The notes below the pieces were generated by a model that was given only the letters and a program-made list of their open reading frames with translations, was not told where the DNA came from and searched no databases. Of a stretch of 64,000 nt of DNA, positions 23,898-32,239 are shown piece by piece. Origin of the DNA: Microbacterium sp. SORGH_AS_1204 (GTDB taxonomy: Bacteria; Actinomycetota; Actinomycetes; Actinomycetales; Microbacteriaceae); NCBI RefSeq assembly GCF_030818935.1, contig NZ_JAUTBD010000001.1:682001-746000 (forward strand), read 5' to 3'. Numbering within the stretch: the first letter of the stretch is position 1; every line of letters starts with the position of its first letter. The position numbers and the translations under genes are program-made.

Positions 23898-24959
23898 GTG
23901 ACCCCGAGACCGCCCGCGGCCGGCTCCCGCCTGTCCGGCAAACTGGGCCTGAGCGACCGCATCTTCGCAGGCCTCCGTTCGCGCACCCTTCTCTCCACGG
24001 TGGAGGCCGGGCTCGCTCTCGTCGAGACCGAGCTCGAGGGCGAGGTTCGCAGCGCCGACAAGCTCGCCGACGTCACCGCCCGCTACCTGTACGAGGCGGG
24101 CGGCAAGCGCGTGCGGCCGATGCTGGCGATCCTCACCGCTCAGCTCGGCCAGGGCACGACCCGCGAGGTCGTCGAAGTCGCCACCGCGCTCGAGCTGACG
24201 CACCTCGGATCGCTGTACCACGACGACGTCATGGACGGCGCCGACAAGCGCCGCGGCGTGCCGAGCGCGCAGACGGTGTGGGGCAACAACATCGCCATCC
24301 TCACCGGAGACCTGCTCTTCGCCCGCGCCAGTCAGCTCATGGCGCGTCGCGGTGAGCGCGCGATCCAGCTCCAGGCCGACACCTTCGAGCGTCTGGTACT
24401 CGGTCAGATGCACGAGACCGTCGGGCCGCAAGAGGGCGACGAGCCCGTCGATTTCTACCTGAAGGTGCTGGCCGACAAGACCGGCTCGCTCATCGCGGCG
24501 GCCGCGCAGTCGGGCGTCATCTACTCGGGCGCGCCCGAGGAGTACGAGCAGCCGATGGTCGTCTTCGGCGAGAAGGCGGGCGTCGCCTTTCAACTGCTCG
24601 ACGACGTCATCGACCTCTCGCCCGATCCCTCCGAGACCGGCAAGGTCCCCGGGACCGACCTGCGCGCGGGCGTGCCCACCATGCCGTACCTGCTGCTCGG
24701 TCACCGCTCCGACGCGGCATCCGCCGACCTCCGTGCCCGCATCGACGAGGGGCAGGAGCGTATCGCCGAGGGCGCCGACCCCTCGATCCTCGACGACGCC
24801 CTCGCGGAACTGCGCGATCACGAGACCACGCACGAGACCCTCGCTCTCGCGCACCGGTGGTCGCAAGAGGCGATCGACGCCCTTGCGCCGCTCCCCGACG
24901 GCGCTGTGCGCGAGGCGCTGACGCGCTTCGCCCGCGCCGTGGCCGACCGCTCGGCCTGA
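23898..24959 (+). CDS. Trans-polyprenyl diphosphate synthase (long chain)
   Basis: The 353-residue enzyme extends allylic diphosphates with IPP. GGKRVRP (68-74), the first Asp-rich motif HDDVMD (D109, D110, D113) and the second LLDDVID (D235, D236, D239) are intact. Residues just before the first motif (LGSLY) are not the bulky pair that stops at short chains, so a long product is likely. Sitting after menG, it probably makes the menaquinone side chain used by MenA. The chain length cannot be read from the sequence. Confidence 0.92.
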   Translation: MTPRPPAAGSRLSGKLGLSDRIFAGLRSRTLLSTVEAGLALVETELEGEVRSADKLADVTARYLYEAGGKRVRPMLAILTAQLGQGTTREVVEVATALELTHLGSLYHDDVMDGADKRRGVPSAQTVWGNNIAILTGDLLFARASQLMARRGERAIQLQADTFERLVLGQMHETVGPQEGDEPVDFYLKVLADKTGSLIAAAAQSGVIYSGAPEEYEQPMVVFGEKAGVAFQLLDDVIDLSPDPSETGKVPGTDLRAGVPTMPYLLLGHRSDAASADLRARIDEGQERIAEGADPSILDDALAELRDHETTHETLALAHRWSQEAIDALAPLPDGAVREALTRFARAVADRSA

Positions 24960-24997
24960 CCACATTTCCACCCCCCGATCACGATCGAGAGGACCCC

Positions 24998-26371
24998 ATG
25001 ACGAAGCTGCGCCTCGCCATCGTCGGAGCCGGCCCCGCCGGCATCTACGCCGCCGACATCCTGCTGAAGGCCGAGCGTCAGTTCGACGTGTCGATCGACC
25101 TGTTCGAGCAGCTGCCCGCGCCGTACGGCCTGGTGCGCTACGGCGTCGCCCCCGACCACCCGCGCATCAAGGGCGTCGTGACGGCGTTGCGCGAGGTGCT
25201 CGACCGCGGCGACATCCGCCTCTTCGGCAACGTGCGCTTCGGCGAGGACATCACCCTCGACGACCTCAAGCAGCACTACAACGCGGTGATCTTCTCGACG
25301 GGCGCGATCCGCGACGCCGACCTCGACATCCCCGGCATCGACGCGCACGGATCCTACGGTGCGGCCGACTTCGTGAGCTGGTTCGACGGTCACCCCGACG
25401 TGCCGCGCGAGTGGCCGCTCGAGGCCGAGTCGGTCGCCGTCATCGGCAACGGCAACGTCGCCCTCGACATCACGCGCATGCTCGCCAAGCACGCCGACGA
25501 CCTGCTTCCCACCGAGGTGCCCGACAACGTGTATCAGGGGCTGAAGGCCTCGCCCGTCACCGACGTGCACGTCTTCGGTCGCCGTGGTCCCGCGCAGGTG
25601 AAGTTCACCCCGCTGGAGCTTCGCGAACTCGGCGAGCTGCGCGATGTCGACATGGTCGTCTACGACGAGGACTTCGACTACGACGAGGCCTCGAAGGCCG
25701 CGATCGAGACCAACAAGCAGGTCAAGGTCATCGACCGGGTGCTGCAGCAGTGGCGCACCCGCCCGGGCGTGAACAACGCCGGGGGAGAGGCGTCCCGCCG
25801 CCTGCACCTGCACTTCTGGGCGAAGCCGGTCGAGGTCGTCAAGGACGCCGACGGCCGCGTCGCCGCGTTCCGGTACGAGCGCACGCGGCCCGATGCCGCG
25901 GGCGGTGTCGTCGGCACCGGAGAGATCCGCGAGGTGCCGATCCAGGCGATCTACCGCGCGGTCGGATACTTCGGCTCGCCGCTGAAAGACGTGCCCTTCG
26001 ACGAGCGCCACGGCGTCATCCCGAACCACGAGGGTCAGGTCATCTCGGCCGACTCGAACTCGCGCGTGCCCGGCGTCTACGCCACCGGGTGGATCAAGCG
26101 CGGTCCCGTGGGCCTCATCGGACACACCAAGTCGGATGCCATGGAGACCGTCCGCCACGTCATCAACGACCAGGGCGAGTGGTGGCGTCCGGCGCACCCC
26201 GAAGAGGAGGCGATCCCGGCTCTGCTCGCGGAGCGCGGCGTCCGCTGGACCGACCTCGACGGCTGGCACCGCCTCGACGAGCACGAGATCGCCCTCGGCG
26301 CCCCGCACGAGCGCGCGCGCATCAAGGTCGTTCCGCGCGAGGAGATGATCCGGGTCTCGCGCGGCGAGTAG
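24998..26371 (+). CDS. NADPH-ferredoxin reductase, FprA/adrenodoxin reductase type
   Basis: The 457-residue flavoenzyme moves electrons between NADPH and ferredoxin. The FAD-binding GAGPAG (10-15) opens the protein, followed by FEQLPAPYGLVRYGVAPDHPR, typical of adrenodoxin reductase-like proteins. A NADPH site GNGNVALDITRML comes in the middle and GVYATGWIKRGPVGLIGHTKSD near the end closes the FAD site. The ATG at 24998 has GAGAGGA upstream; the frame is open earlier but only across the previous gene. It ends at a strong hairpin. The ferredoxin partner is not in the window. Confidence 0.93.
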   Translation: MTKLRLAIVGAGPAGIYAADILLKAERQFDVSIDLFEQLPAPYGLVRYGVAPDHPRIKGVVTALREVLDRGDIRLFGNVRFGEDITLDDLKQHYNAVIFSTGAIRDADLDIPGIDAHGSYGAADFVSWFDGHPDVPREWPLEAESVAVIGNGNVALDITRMLAKHADDLLPTEVPDNVYQGLKASPVTDVHVFGRRGPAQVKFTPLELRELGELRDVDMVVYDEDFDYDEASKAAIETNKQVKVIDRVLQQWRTRPGVNNAGGEASRRLHLHFWAKPVEVVKDADGRVAAFRYERTRPDAAGGVVGTGEIREVPIQAIYRAVGYFGSPLKDVPFDERHGVIPNHEGQVISADSNSRVPGVYATGWIKRGPVGLIGHTKSDAMETVRHVINDQGEWWRPAHPEEEAIPALLAERGVRWTDLDGWHRLDEHEIALGAPHERARIKVVPREEMIRVSRGE

Positions 26372-26380
26372 AAGCTCCTT

Positions 26381-26412
26381 CGAACCGCCCCGTCTCCGGA
26401 TGGGGCGGTTCG
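26381..26412. terminator. Hairpin terminator after the ferredoxin reductase gene
   Basis: A perfect 11-bp stem, CGAACCGCCCC (26381-26391) with GGGGCGGTTCG (26402-26412), encloses a 10-base loop and is followed by a short T-rich stretch. It starts nine bases after the stop codon. Confidence 0.85.
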
Positions 26413-26450
26413 GTTCTTCACAAGCGTCGACGCCAGAGACGACGCGCGGA

Positions 26451-26456
26451 TAGGAT
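26451..26456 (+). promoter_or_regulatory. -10 element for the GAF-like gene
   Basis: TAGGAT ends six bases before the ATG at 26463. Confidence 0.5.
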
Positions 26457-26462
26457 TTCCGG

Positions 26463-27245
26463 ATGCCGGAAGCTCCCCCCGCGAATCCATTCCTGGGGTC
26501 GTGGCGGTGGCTCGGCTATCAGGCGAATCGCTTCGAATCCGTGGCGCTGGTGTCTTCCGGGTTGCTCCTGGCGGGGGGCGGTCTCGTGGGCACCAACGCC
26601 CTCGGCATCGGTATTCCGATGCTCGTCGTGGGGACCGTTGTGCCGGCGGCCGCAACAGCATGGAAGCGTCGCGAGGAGGCGGATGAAGAAACCTCGGATG
26701 CTCGCGCTGTGCTCCTCGAGCAGTCCCTTCGTCCTCTTCTCGAGCTCGCTGCGACCACGACTTCCCAACCTCGGGCGGAGCGGCTGCGGACGGCGAGATC
26801 GGCTGCCGAGCGCGTCGTCATCGAGCTGGCGAACGCCTTCGGCGATGTCCCCGGGGTGAGAGTCGTCGTTTTCCGAGTGACCGACGATGGTTCCGCGATG
26901 GAACCCGGTCAGCCCGCCGGCAGGCAGGATCGACCGCGAGCCTTTGCGCGAGGGACCCCGCGTGGCGAGAAGGCATTCGAGGTGCTTCAGGGTTCGCGGC
27001 CGTTCGTGCGCGTCCCCGATCTGGCCGATGCGGATCCCGCCGAGTGGCAGGGCACGGGCAACGGGTATCAGACCTTCATCTCCGCCCCGATCCGCTCATC
27101 GGAGGACGGCCTCGGATTGCTGACGGTCGATGCGCCGGTCGCCGACTCCCTCGAAGAACGACACGGAGCGACCCTCGCTCTCTTCGCAGCAGCGCTCGGG
27201 GTGTTGTTCGCGGAAGCCGTGCGCGGCGGGGGTGGGGCGAGTTAA
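26463..27245 (+). CDS. Membrane protein with C-terminal GAF-like domain
   Basis: The 260-residue protein has two predicted helices (about 22-40 and 43-62), a short linker helix (to about 120), and a C-terminal region that reads as a GAF-like sensor: VRVVVFRVTDDG, GEKAFEVLQGSRPFVRVPDL, YQTFISAPIRSSEDGLGLLTVD and LALFAAALGVLFAEAV. No kinase, cyclase or HTH part is attached. It may sense a ligand or redox state and act with a partner. No homologous gene name is known to me. Its codon use is a little less GC-biased than that of its neighbours. Confidence 0.65.
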   Translation: MPEAPPANPFLGSWRWLGYQANRFESVALVSSGLLLAGGGLVGTNALGIGIPMLVVGTVVPAAATAWKRREEADEETSDARAVLLEQSLRPLLELAATTTSQPRAERLRTARSAAERVVIELANAFGDVPGVRVVVFRVTDDGSAMEPGQPAGRQDRPRAFARGTPRGEKAFEVLQGSRPFVRVPDLADADPAEWQGTGNGYQTFISAPIRSSEDGLGLLTVDAPVADSLEERHGATLALFAAALGVLFAEAVRGGGGAS

Positions 27246-27278
27246 GGTAGTGATGACGCGAGGAACGGAGAGTCGGCG

Positions 27279-27437
27279 ATGGGCAAAGTGAAGCTTGCGT
27301 CACCGCAGCCGAATTACCTCGAGCGGCCGGTGACGGACCCGGAGCAGGCGATGAATCGGGCACGCGAAGTCGTGCGAGAAAGTCGACGTGGCCGGGCACG
27401 GTTTCTCATCTCGACTTCTGCAGTTTCCGCGCGCTGA
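27279..27437 (+). CDS. Small hypothetical protein (52 aa)
   Basis: The short ORF reads MGKVKLASPQPNYLERPVTD, then an Arg-rich segment and a hydrophobic end; no family is recognised. It has its own signals: a TAAGGT element at 27243-27248, an ACGGAG ribosome site at 27265-27270 eight bases before the ATG, and a small hairpin (27449-27467) after its stop. GC content is visibly lower than in nearby genes. It could be a real small gene that belongs with the GAF-like protein, or the 5' remnant of a lost gene. Confidence 0.45.
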   Translation: MGKVKLASPQPNYLERPVTDPEQAMNRAREVVRESRRGRARFLISTSAVSAR

Positions 27438-27732
27438 GGTTCGAGCTTCCTCGCAGATCCGGCGAGGCAGTCCTCGTTCTTGCGGAGCGTTCGCGCTGGC
27501 CGGGCGCCGAAAGTGGGTCCCAGCTCCCTGCGTGTAGCGCTCCGTCCGACCGTTGCCGAGGGCGTCGTCCTCACCCGGTAGGGCCGATGCGTTCATCTGG
27601 TGTGATCTCGCGCGCGCGCCTATCAGGCACCTCACGCGGCGGCAAGCCTCGCGACCCGATCCGGACGCCGTCGGCAGGATGGATGCCACGATGCCGGGCT
27701 CCGACGCCCGCACACCGAGGCGAGGGGGCCGG
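27438..27732. other. Intergenic stretch before the sugar ABC operon
   Basis: I see a CCTCGC-N7-GCGAGG hairpin (27449-27467) and a CG-dinucleotide run near 27608-27620, but no gene. The promoter of the following operon must lie here; no clear -10 box stands out. Confidence 0.5.
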
Positions 27733-28998
27733 ATGCGAACGGTGAGACGGATCGTGGCCGGAGCATCGGCCCTCGCCCTTGCGGGCACGCTCGGCGCCTG
27801 CTCCGCGGGCGATGGGGTGCCGACGCTCACGTGGTACATCAACCCCGACGACGGCGGTCAGGCCGAGATCGCGGCATCCTGTACAGAAGCCGCTGATGGG
27901 GCCTACCGCATCGAGACGTCGCTGCTTCCCCGGGACGCGGCGTCGCAGCGCGAACAGCTCGCCCGGCGCCTCGCCGCGAGCGACCGCTCGCTCGACATCA
28001 TGAGCCTCGACCCGCCGTTCATCCCCGAGCTCGCAGAGCCCGGATTCCTCGCCCCGGTGCCCGACGACCTGCAGAACACCGACGGAGTCGTGCAGGGCGC
28101 GGTGCAATCGGCCAGCTGGAACGGCGAGCTCGTCACCGTGCCCTTCTGGGCCAACACGCAGTTGCTCTGGTACCGCAAGTCGGTCGCCGAGGCGGCAGGG
28201 CTCGACATGACGCAGCCGGTCACCTGGGACCAGATCATGCAGGCCGCCGAAGACCAGGGCAAGCAGCTGGGCGTGCAGGGCGCGCTCGCGGAGTCGATGA
28301 CCGTGTGGATCAACGCGCTCGTGGCATCCGGTGGCGGACAGATCCTGGAGAACCCCGACGCGAAGCCCGACGAGATGCAGTTGGGGCTCGAATCCGACGC
28401 CGGTGAGAAAGCCGCGGAGATCATCGGGCGCATCGGGTCGTCGGGCCTGGGCGGACCGGGTCTTCCCACCGCCGACGAGAACGCGAGCATGAACCTCTTC
28501 CAGGGCGACAACGGTTCGTTCATGGTCAACTGGCCGTTCGTCTACCCGGCCATGCAGGGCGCGGCGCCCGAGGTCATCGACGACCTCGGCTGGGCGGTGT
28601 ACCCCCGCGTGGATGCCGGCACCCCGGCCGCTCCGCCCGTCGGCGGCATCAACCTCGGCGTCGGCGCGTACAGCGAGAACATCGATCTCGCCTGGCAGGC
28701 GGTGGCCTGCATCGTCAGCCCCGAGAACCAGGCGCAGTACTTCGTCACGAACGGCAACCCGCCCTCCAACCTCGCGGCGTACGACGACGCCGAGGTGACC
28801 GAGAAGTTCCCGATGGCGCCGACCATCGCGGAGTCGCTGCAGTTGGGCGCTCCGCGTCCGCAGACGCCGTACTACAACGAGATCTCGATCGGACTGCAGC
28901 GCACGTGGCATCCGCCGACCGCCGTGAATCCCGACACCACGCCGCAGTCCTCGACCGACTTCATCCTCGCGGTGCTCAGAGGGGAGCGTCTGCTGTGA
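27733..28998 (+). CDS. LpqY-like sugar-binding lipoprotein of an ABC transporter
   Basis: The 421-residue lipoprotein (lipobox LGAC, C23) is the extracellular solute-binding part of the transporter encoded downstream. It resembles mycobacterial LpqY around TWYINPDDGGQAEI, ADGAYRIETSLLPRDAASQR and LARRLAASDRSLDIMSLD, so trehalose or a similar disaccharide is a fair guess. The ATG at 27733 was chosen because it begins the signal peptide and has GAGGGGG upstream. The stop overlaps the permease start by four bases (GTGA). Confidence 0.85.
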   Translation: MRTVRRIVAGASALALAGTLGACSAGDGVPTLTWYINPDDGGQAEIAASCTEAADGAYRIETSLLPRDAASQREQLARRLAASDRSLDIMSLDPPFIPELAEPGFLAPVPDDLQNTDGVVQGAVQSASWNGELVTVPFWANTQLLWYRKSVAEAAGLDMTQPVTWDQIMQAAEDQGKQLGVQGALAESMTVWINALVASGGGQILENPDAKPDEMQLGLESDAGEKAAEIIGRIGSSGLGGPGLPTADENASMNLFQGDNGSFMVNWPFVYPAMQGAAPEVIDDLGWAVYPRVDAGTPAAPPVGGINLGVGAYSENIDLAWQAVACIVSPENQAQYFVTNGNPPSNLAAYDDAEVTEKFPMAPTIAESLQLGAPRPQTPYYNEISIGLQRTWHPPTAVNPDTTPQSSTDFILAVLRGERLL

Positions 28999-29975
28999 CC
29001 GCCGAAATCGCCGCCACCGGAAAGCTGCGAGCCGACCGGCAACGTCCGGATGCCGAGACGAAACCGAAGAAGCGCCGCTCCGACCGTGCCCGCGCCGAGG
29101 CCCGCCTCGGATGGATGCTCGCCGGCCCGGCCTTCGGCATCATGCTGCTGGTCACGCTGTACCCGATCGTGCAGGCGCTGTGGGACTCGCTGTTCAGCCT
29201 GCGCCTCACCGCCCCCGACGACCGCGAATTCATCTGGTTCCGCAATTACCAGGTGATCCTCGGCGACCCGGCGTTCTGGCAGTCGATGGGGGTGACGCTG
29301 TTCATCACCGTGGTGACGGTGTTGCTCGAGCTCATCATCGGCTTCGGCTTCGCCCTCGTGATGCACCGGGCGATCAAGAAGCTTCGCGGCTTCGCCCGCA
29401 CGGCGATCCTCGTGCCGTACGGCATCATCACGGTGGTCTCGGCCTTCGCGTTCTTCTACGCCTTCGACATCAACTCGGGCGGCTACGTCAACAACTGGCT
29501 GGCGTGGATCCCCGGGTTCGATGAGAACCTCAACTGGTTCGCCTCCCAGAGCACGTCGCTGACCGTGATCATCCTCAGCGAGGTGTGGAAGACCACACCG
29601 TTCATCTCGCTGCTGCTGCTGTCAGGGCTCGCGCAGGTGCCCGGCGACCTGGAGGAGGCGGCGAAAGTCGACGGAGCGACGGGCTGGGAGGTGCTGCGCC
29701 GGGTCATCCTGCCGAACATGAAGGCCGCGATCATGGTCGCCGTGCTCTTCCGCACCCTCGAGGCGTTCCGCATCTTCGACAACATCTTCATCATGACCGC
29801 GGGCGCCAACGACACCGAAGCGCTGTCGCTGCTGGCGTACAACACCTCGATCGGGCGGCTCGAGATCGGTCTCGGCTCGGCCATCTCGGTGCTGCTGTTC
29901 CTGAGCGTCCTGGTCATCGCGGGCATCTTCATCAAGGGATTCAGAGTCGACCTGTCGGCGGGGAGGAACGGCTGA
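28995..29975 (+). CDS. Sugar ABC transporter permease (SugA-like)
   Basis: The 326-residue permease has a charged N-terminal tail (1-40) and six helices. The EAA loop that docks to the ATPase reads EEAAKVDGATGWEVLRRVILP. It pairs with the second permease at 30031 and the LpqY-like protein upstream. The GTG start overlaps the previous stop. Its own TGA overlaps the ATG of an 18-codon ORF that bridges to the next permease gene. Confidence 0.88.
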   Translation: MTAEIAATGKLRADRQRPDAETKPKKRRSDRARAEARLGWMLAGPAFGIMLLVTLYPIVQALWDSLFSLRLTAPDDREFIWFRNYQVILGDPAFWQSMGVTLFITVVTVLLELIIGFGFALVMHRAIKKLRGFARTAILVPYGIITVVSAFAFFYAFDINSGGYVNNWLAWIPGFDENLNWFASQSTSLTVIILSEVWKTTPFISLLLLSGLAQVPGDLEEAAKVDGATGWEVLRRVILPNMKAAIMVAVLFRTLEAFRIFDNIFIMTAGANDTEALSLLAYNTSIGRLEIGLGSAISVLLFLSVLVIAGIFIKGFRVDLSAGRNG

Positions 29976-30031
29976 TGGACCGCGACACGATGTCGGCCCC
30001 CGGCCTCCGGCGCGAAGGGATGTGCGGCTGA
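29975..30031 (+). CDS. Possible 18-codon mini-ORF coupling the two permease genes
   Basis: ATG at 29975 overlaps the first permease's TGA, and the mini-ORF's own TGA overlaps the ATG of the second permease; both junctions are TGATG. The peptide is MDRDTMSAPGLRREGMCG. A GGGAGG site lies about eight bases before its ATG, and a GAAGGGA site inside it serves the next gene. It may carry ribosomes across the gap by termination-reinitiation rather than make a useful peptide. Confidence 0.4.
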   Translation: MDRDTMSAPGLRREGMCG

Positions 30032-30879
30032 TGCGCGCGATGACCTGGCCCCAGCGGATCATGTGGATCGTGATCATCGCGGCCGTGCTGGTGTGGTCGC
30101 TCTTCCCGGTGTTCTCGATCCTCATGACGTCGTTCAAGACGCCGGCGGGGTTGTTCTCGGGCACGCTTCTGCCGCAGGAGTGGACGCTCGACAACTACGC
30201 CACGATCCTCGCGCCGGGCGGCAGCGCGCAAGACCTGTTCCTCCCGGCCCTGCGCAACTCGATCGGCATCTCGCTCATCGCGACGTTCATCGCCGTCGTG
30301 CTGGCGACCCTCTGCGCGTACGCGATCGCCCGGCTCGATTTCCCCGGCAAGCGGATCATCCTCACCACGGCGCTCGCCGTGTCGGTCTTCCCGATCGTGT
30401 CGATCGTCACGCCGCTGTTCAACCTGTGGCGGGTCGTCGGGCTCTACGACACCTGGCTCGGGCTGATCATCCCGTACCTGTCGCTCACGCTTCCCATCTC
30501 GATCTGGACGCTCGCGGCGTTCTTCCGCCAGATCCCGTGGGAGCTCGAGCAGGCCGCGCAGGTCGACGGGGCGACGCCGTTCGAGGCGTTCCGCAAGACG
30601 GTCGTCCCGCTCGCCGCTCCCGGCGTCTTCACCACCGCGATCATCGCGTTCTTCATCGCGTGGAACGACTTCGTCTACGGCATCTCGCTGACGTCGACGG
30701 ATGCCGCACGCCCGGTGCCCGCGGCCCTGTCGTTCTTCACCGGCGCCTCGCAGTTCGAGGAGCCCACCGGCGCCATCTCGGCCGCCGCCATCGTGGTGAC
30801 GATCCCCATCGTCATCGTCGTCGTCATCTTCCAGCGTCGGATCGTCTCGGGTCTGACCCAGGGCGCGGTCAAGGGATAG
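30031..30879 (+). CDS. Sugar ABC transporter permease (SugB-like)
   Basis: The 282-residue permease is the second membrane subunit. Six helices are visible and the EAA loop reads EQAAQVDGATPFEAFRKTVVP. I place the start at ATG 30031, which overlaps the mini-ORF stop and has GAAGGGA ten bases upstream; GTG 30022 and ATG 30040 are in frame but less well placed. Confidence 0.88.
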   Translation: MRAMTWPQRIMWIVIIAAVLVWSLFPVFSILMTSFKTPAGLFSGTLLPQEWTLDNYATILAPGGSAQDLFLPALRNSIGISLIATFIAVVLATLCAYAIARLDFPGKRIILTTALAVSVFPIVSIVTPLFNLWRVVGLYDTWLGLIIPYLSLTLPISIWTLAAFFRQIPWELEQAAQVDGATPFEAFRKTVVPLAAPGVFTTAIIAFFIAWNDFVYGISLTSTDAARPVPAALSFFTGASQFEEPTGAISAAAIVVTIPIVIVVVIFQRRIVSGLTQGAVKG

Positions 30880-30890
30880 AGGGTCTTCCC

Positions 30891-30941
30891 ATGGCATCCA
30901 TCGCTCGCACCAGAACCGCCTCGAGCGGCGTCGAAGACTGA
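30891..30941 (+). CDS. Possible 16-codon mini-ORF with duplicated start of the ATPase gene
   Basis: The ORF reads MASIARTRTASSGVED. Its first 12 bases (ATGGCATCCATC) are identical to the start of the ATPase gene at 30954, 63 bases on; 15 of the first 16 bases match. No clear ribosome site precedes it. It may be a relic of a small duplication or a translational lead-in to the ATPase gene. Confidence 0.3.
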   Translation: MASIARTRTASSGVED

Positions 30942-30953
30942 AGGAGAGAGCTC

Positions 30954-32216
30954 ATGGCATCCATCACTCTGAACAGGATCGTCAAGACCTACGACGACGG
31001 CTTCACCGCCGTGAAGGGCGTCGACCTCGACATCGCCGACGGCGAGTTCGTCATCCTCGTCGGGCCCTCGGGCTGCGGCAAGTCGACGCTGCTGCGCATG
31101 ATCGTGGGGCTCGAAGACATCTCGGACGGCGAGCTGAAGATCGCCGAGGAGGTGGTCAACGACAAGGCGCCGAAAGACCGCAACCTCGCGATGGTGTTCC
31201 AGAACTACGCGCTGTACCCGCACCTCACCGTGTACGAGAACATCGCCTTCCCGATGCGGCTGAAGTCGAGCGACCTCGACGACAAAGAGATCGACGAGCG
31301 CGTCCGGCGGGCGTCGAAGCTGCTCGAGCTCGACGAGCACCTGGAGCGCAAGCCCGCCAACCTCTCGGGCGGTCAGCGCCAGCGTGTGGCGATGGGGCGG
31401 GCGATCGTGCGCAACGCCAGCGCGTTCCTCTTCGACGAGCCGCTGTCGAATCTCGACGCCAAGCTCCGCGGTCAGATGCGCACCGAGATCGCGCGCCTGC
31501 AGCGTTCGCTCGGGATCACCACCGTGTACGTCACGCACGATCAGACCGAGGCCATGACCCTCGGCGACCGGGTCGCGGTCCTCCGCCGCGGCGAGCTGCA
31601 GCAGGTGGCGAGCCCGCGCGGGCTGTACGACCAGCCGGTCAACCTCTTCGTCGCCGGCTTCATCGGCTCGCCGCCCATGAACTTCCTCAGCGGAACCGTC
31701 GACGGCGATGTGCTGCGCCTGCCGATCGCCGATGTGCCGCTCGACGACAGGCTCCGCACGGCCGTCGAGGGGCGCGACCTCGTGATCGTGGGCGTGCGTC
31801 CCGACGCGTTCGAAGACGCCGACTCCACCGAGCGCGACCTGTCCGGCGGCATCACGGCCGAGCTCGACATCGAGATGACCGAGTGGCTCGGCGAGGTGCT
31901 CTACGCCTACGTGCCGTACGAGACCGACGCAACGGTGAAGGACAAGCTTTCGGAGCTCGACCGCGACCTCGACGGCGAGAGCCTGCGCACCGAGCTCGTC
32001 GTGGCGCTGGATGCCATGAGCTCGATCCGCGCCGGGGATGCCGCACGCCTGTGGTTCTCGCCGGACTCCCTGCACCTGTTCGACCCCGAGACCGGCGTGA
32101 ACCTCACGCGCGACGAGGCGAAGGCCGAGAAGCTCGAGGAGGACGCCCGGGCCGCGCGCAAGCGCGCGCTGGAGCGGGCGAAGGAGCGCGCGGCGCGCGA
32201 GGACCAGCGCGCCTGA
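30954..32216 (+). CDS. Sugar ABC transporter ATPase (SugC/UgpC/MsmK type)
   Basis: The 420-residue ATPase has the full catalytic set: Walker [10 protein letters not shown] (37-45), Q-loop [10 protein letters not shown], signature LSGGQ (137-141), Walker B FLFDEP (D161, E162) and H195. The C-terminal regulatory OB-fold domain typical of carbohydrate importers follows, then a charged, probably helical tail of about 30 residues ([20 protein letters not shown]). A GAAGGAGA site precedes the ATG. It energises the permeases encoded upstream; such ATPases sometimes serve several sugar transporters, including the one at 52793-56052 that lacks its own. Confidence 0.93.
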   Translation: MASITLNRIVKTYDDGFTAVKGVDLDIADGEFVILVGPSGCGKSTLLRMIVGLEDISDGELKIAEEVVNDKAPKDRNLAMVFQNYALYPHLTVYENIAFPMRLKSSDLDDKEIDERVRRASKLLELDEHLERKPANLSGGQRQRVAMGRAIVRNASAFLFDEPLSNLDAKLRGQMRTEIARLQRSLGITTVYVTHDQTEAMTLGDRVAVLRRGELQQVASPRGLYDQPVNLFVAGFIGSPPMNFLSGTVDGDVLRLPIADVPLDDRLRTAVEGRDLVIVGVRPDAFEDADSTERDLSGGITAELDIEMTEWLGEVLYAYVPYETDATVKDKLSELDRDLDGESLRTELVVALDAMSSIRAGDAARLWFSPDSLHLFDPETGVNLTRDEAKAEKLEEDARAARKRALERAKERAAREDQRA

Positions 32217-32227
32217 ATACGTCGCCG

Positions 32228-32233
32228 TAGGCT
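32228..32233 (+). promoter_or_regulatory. -10 element for the alpha/beta hydrolase gene
   Basis: TAGGCT ends six bases before ATG 32240, which decides that start over the in-frame GTG at 32234. Confidence 0.5.
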
Positions 32234-32239
32234 GTGGCG

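Noticed and set aside
27553..27732. 60-residue N-terminal extension of the LpqY-like protein
   Set aside because: The signal peptide and lipobox start at ATG 27733, which has its own ribosome site; the extension is non-conserved and would hide the signal.
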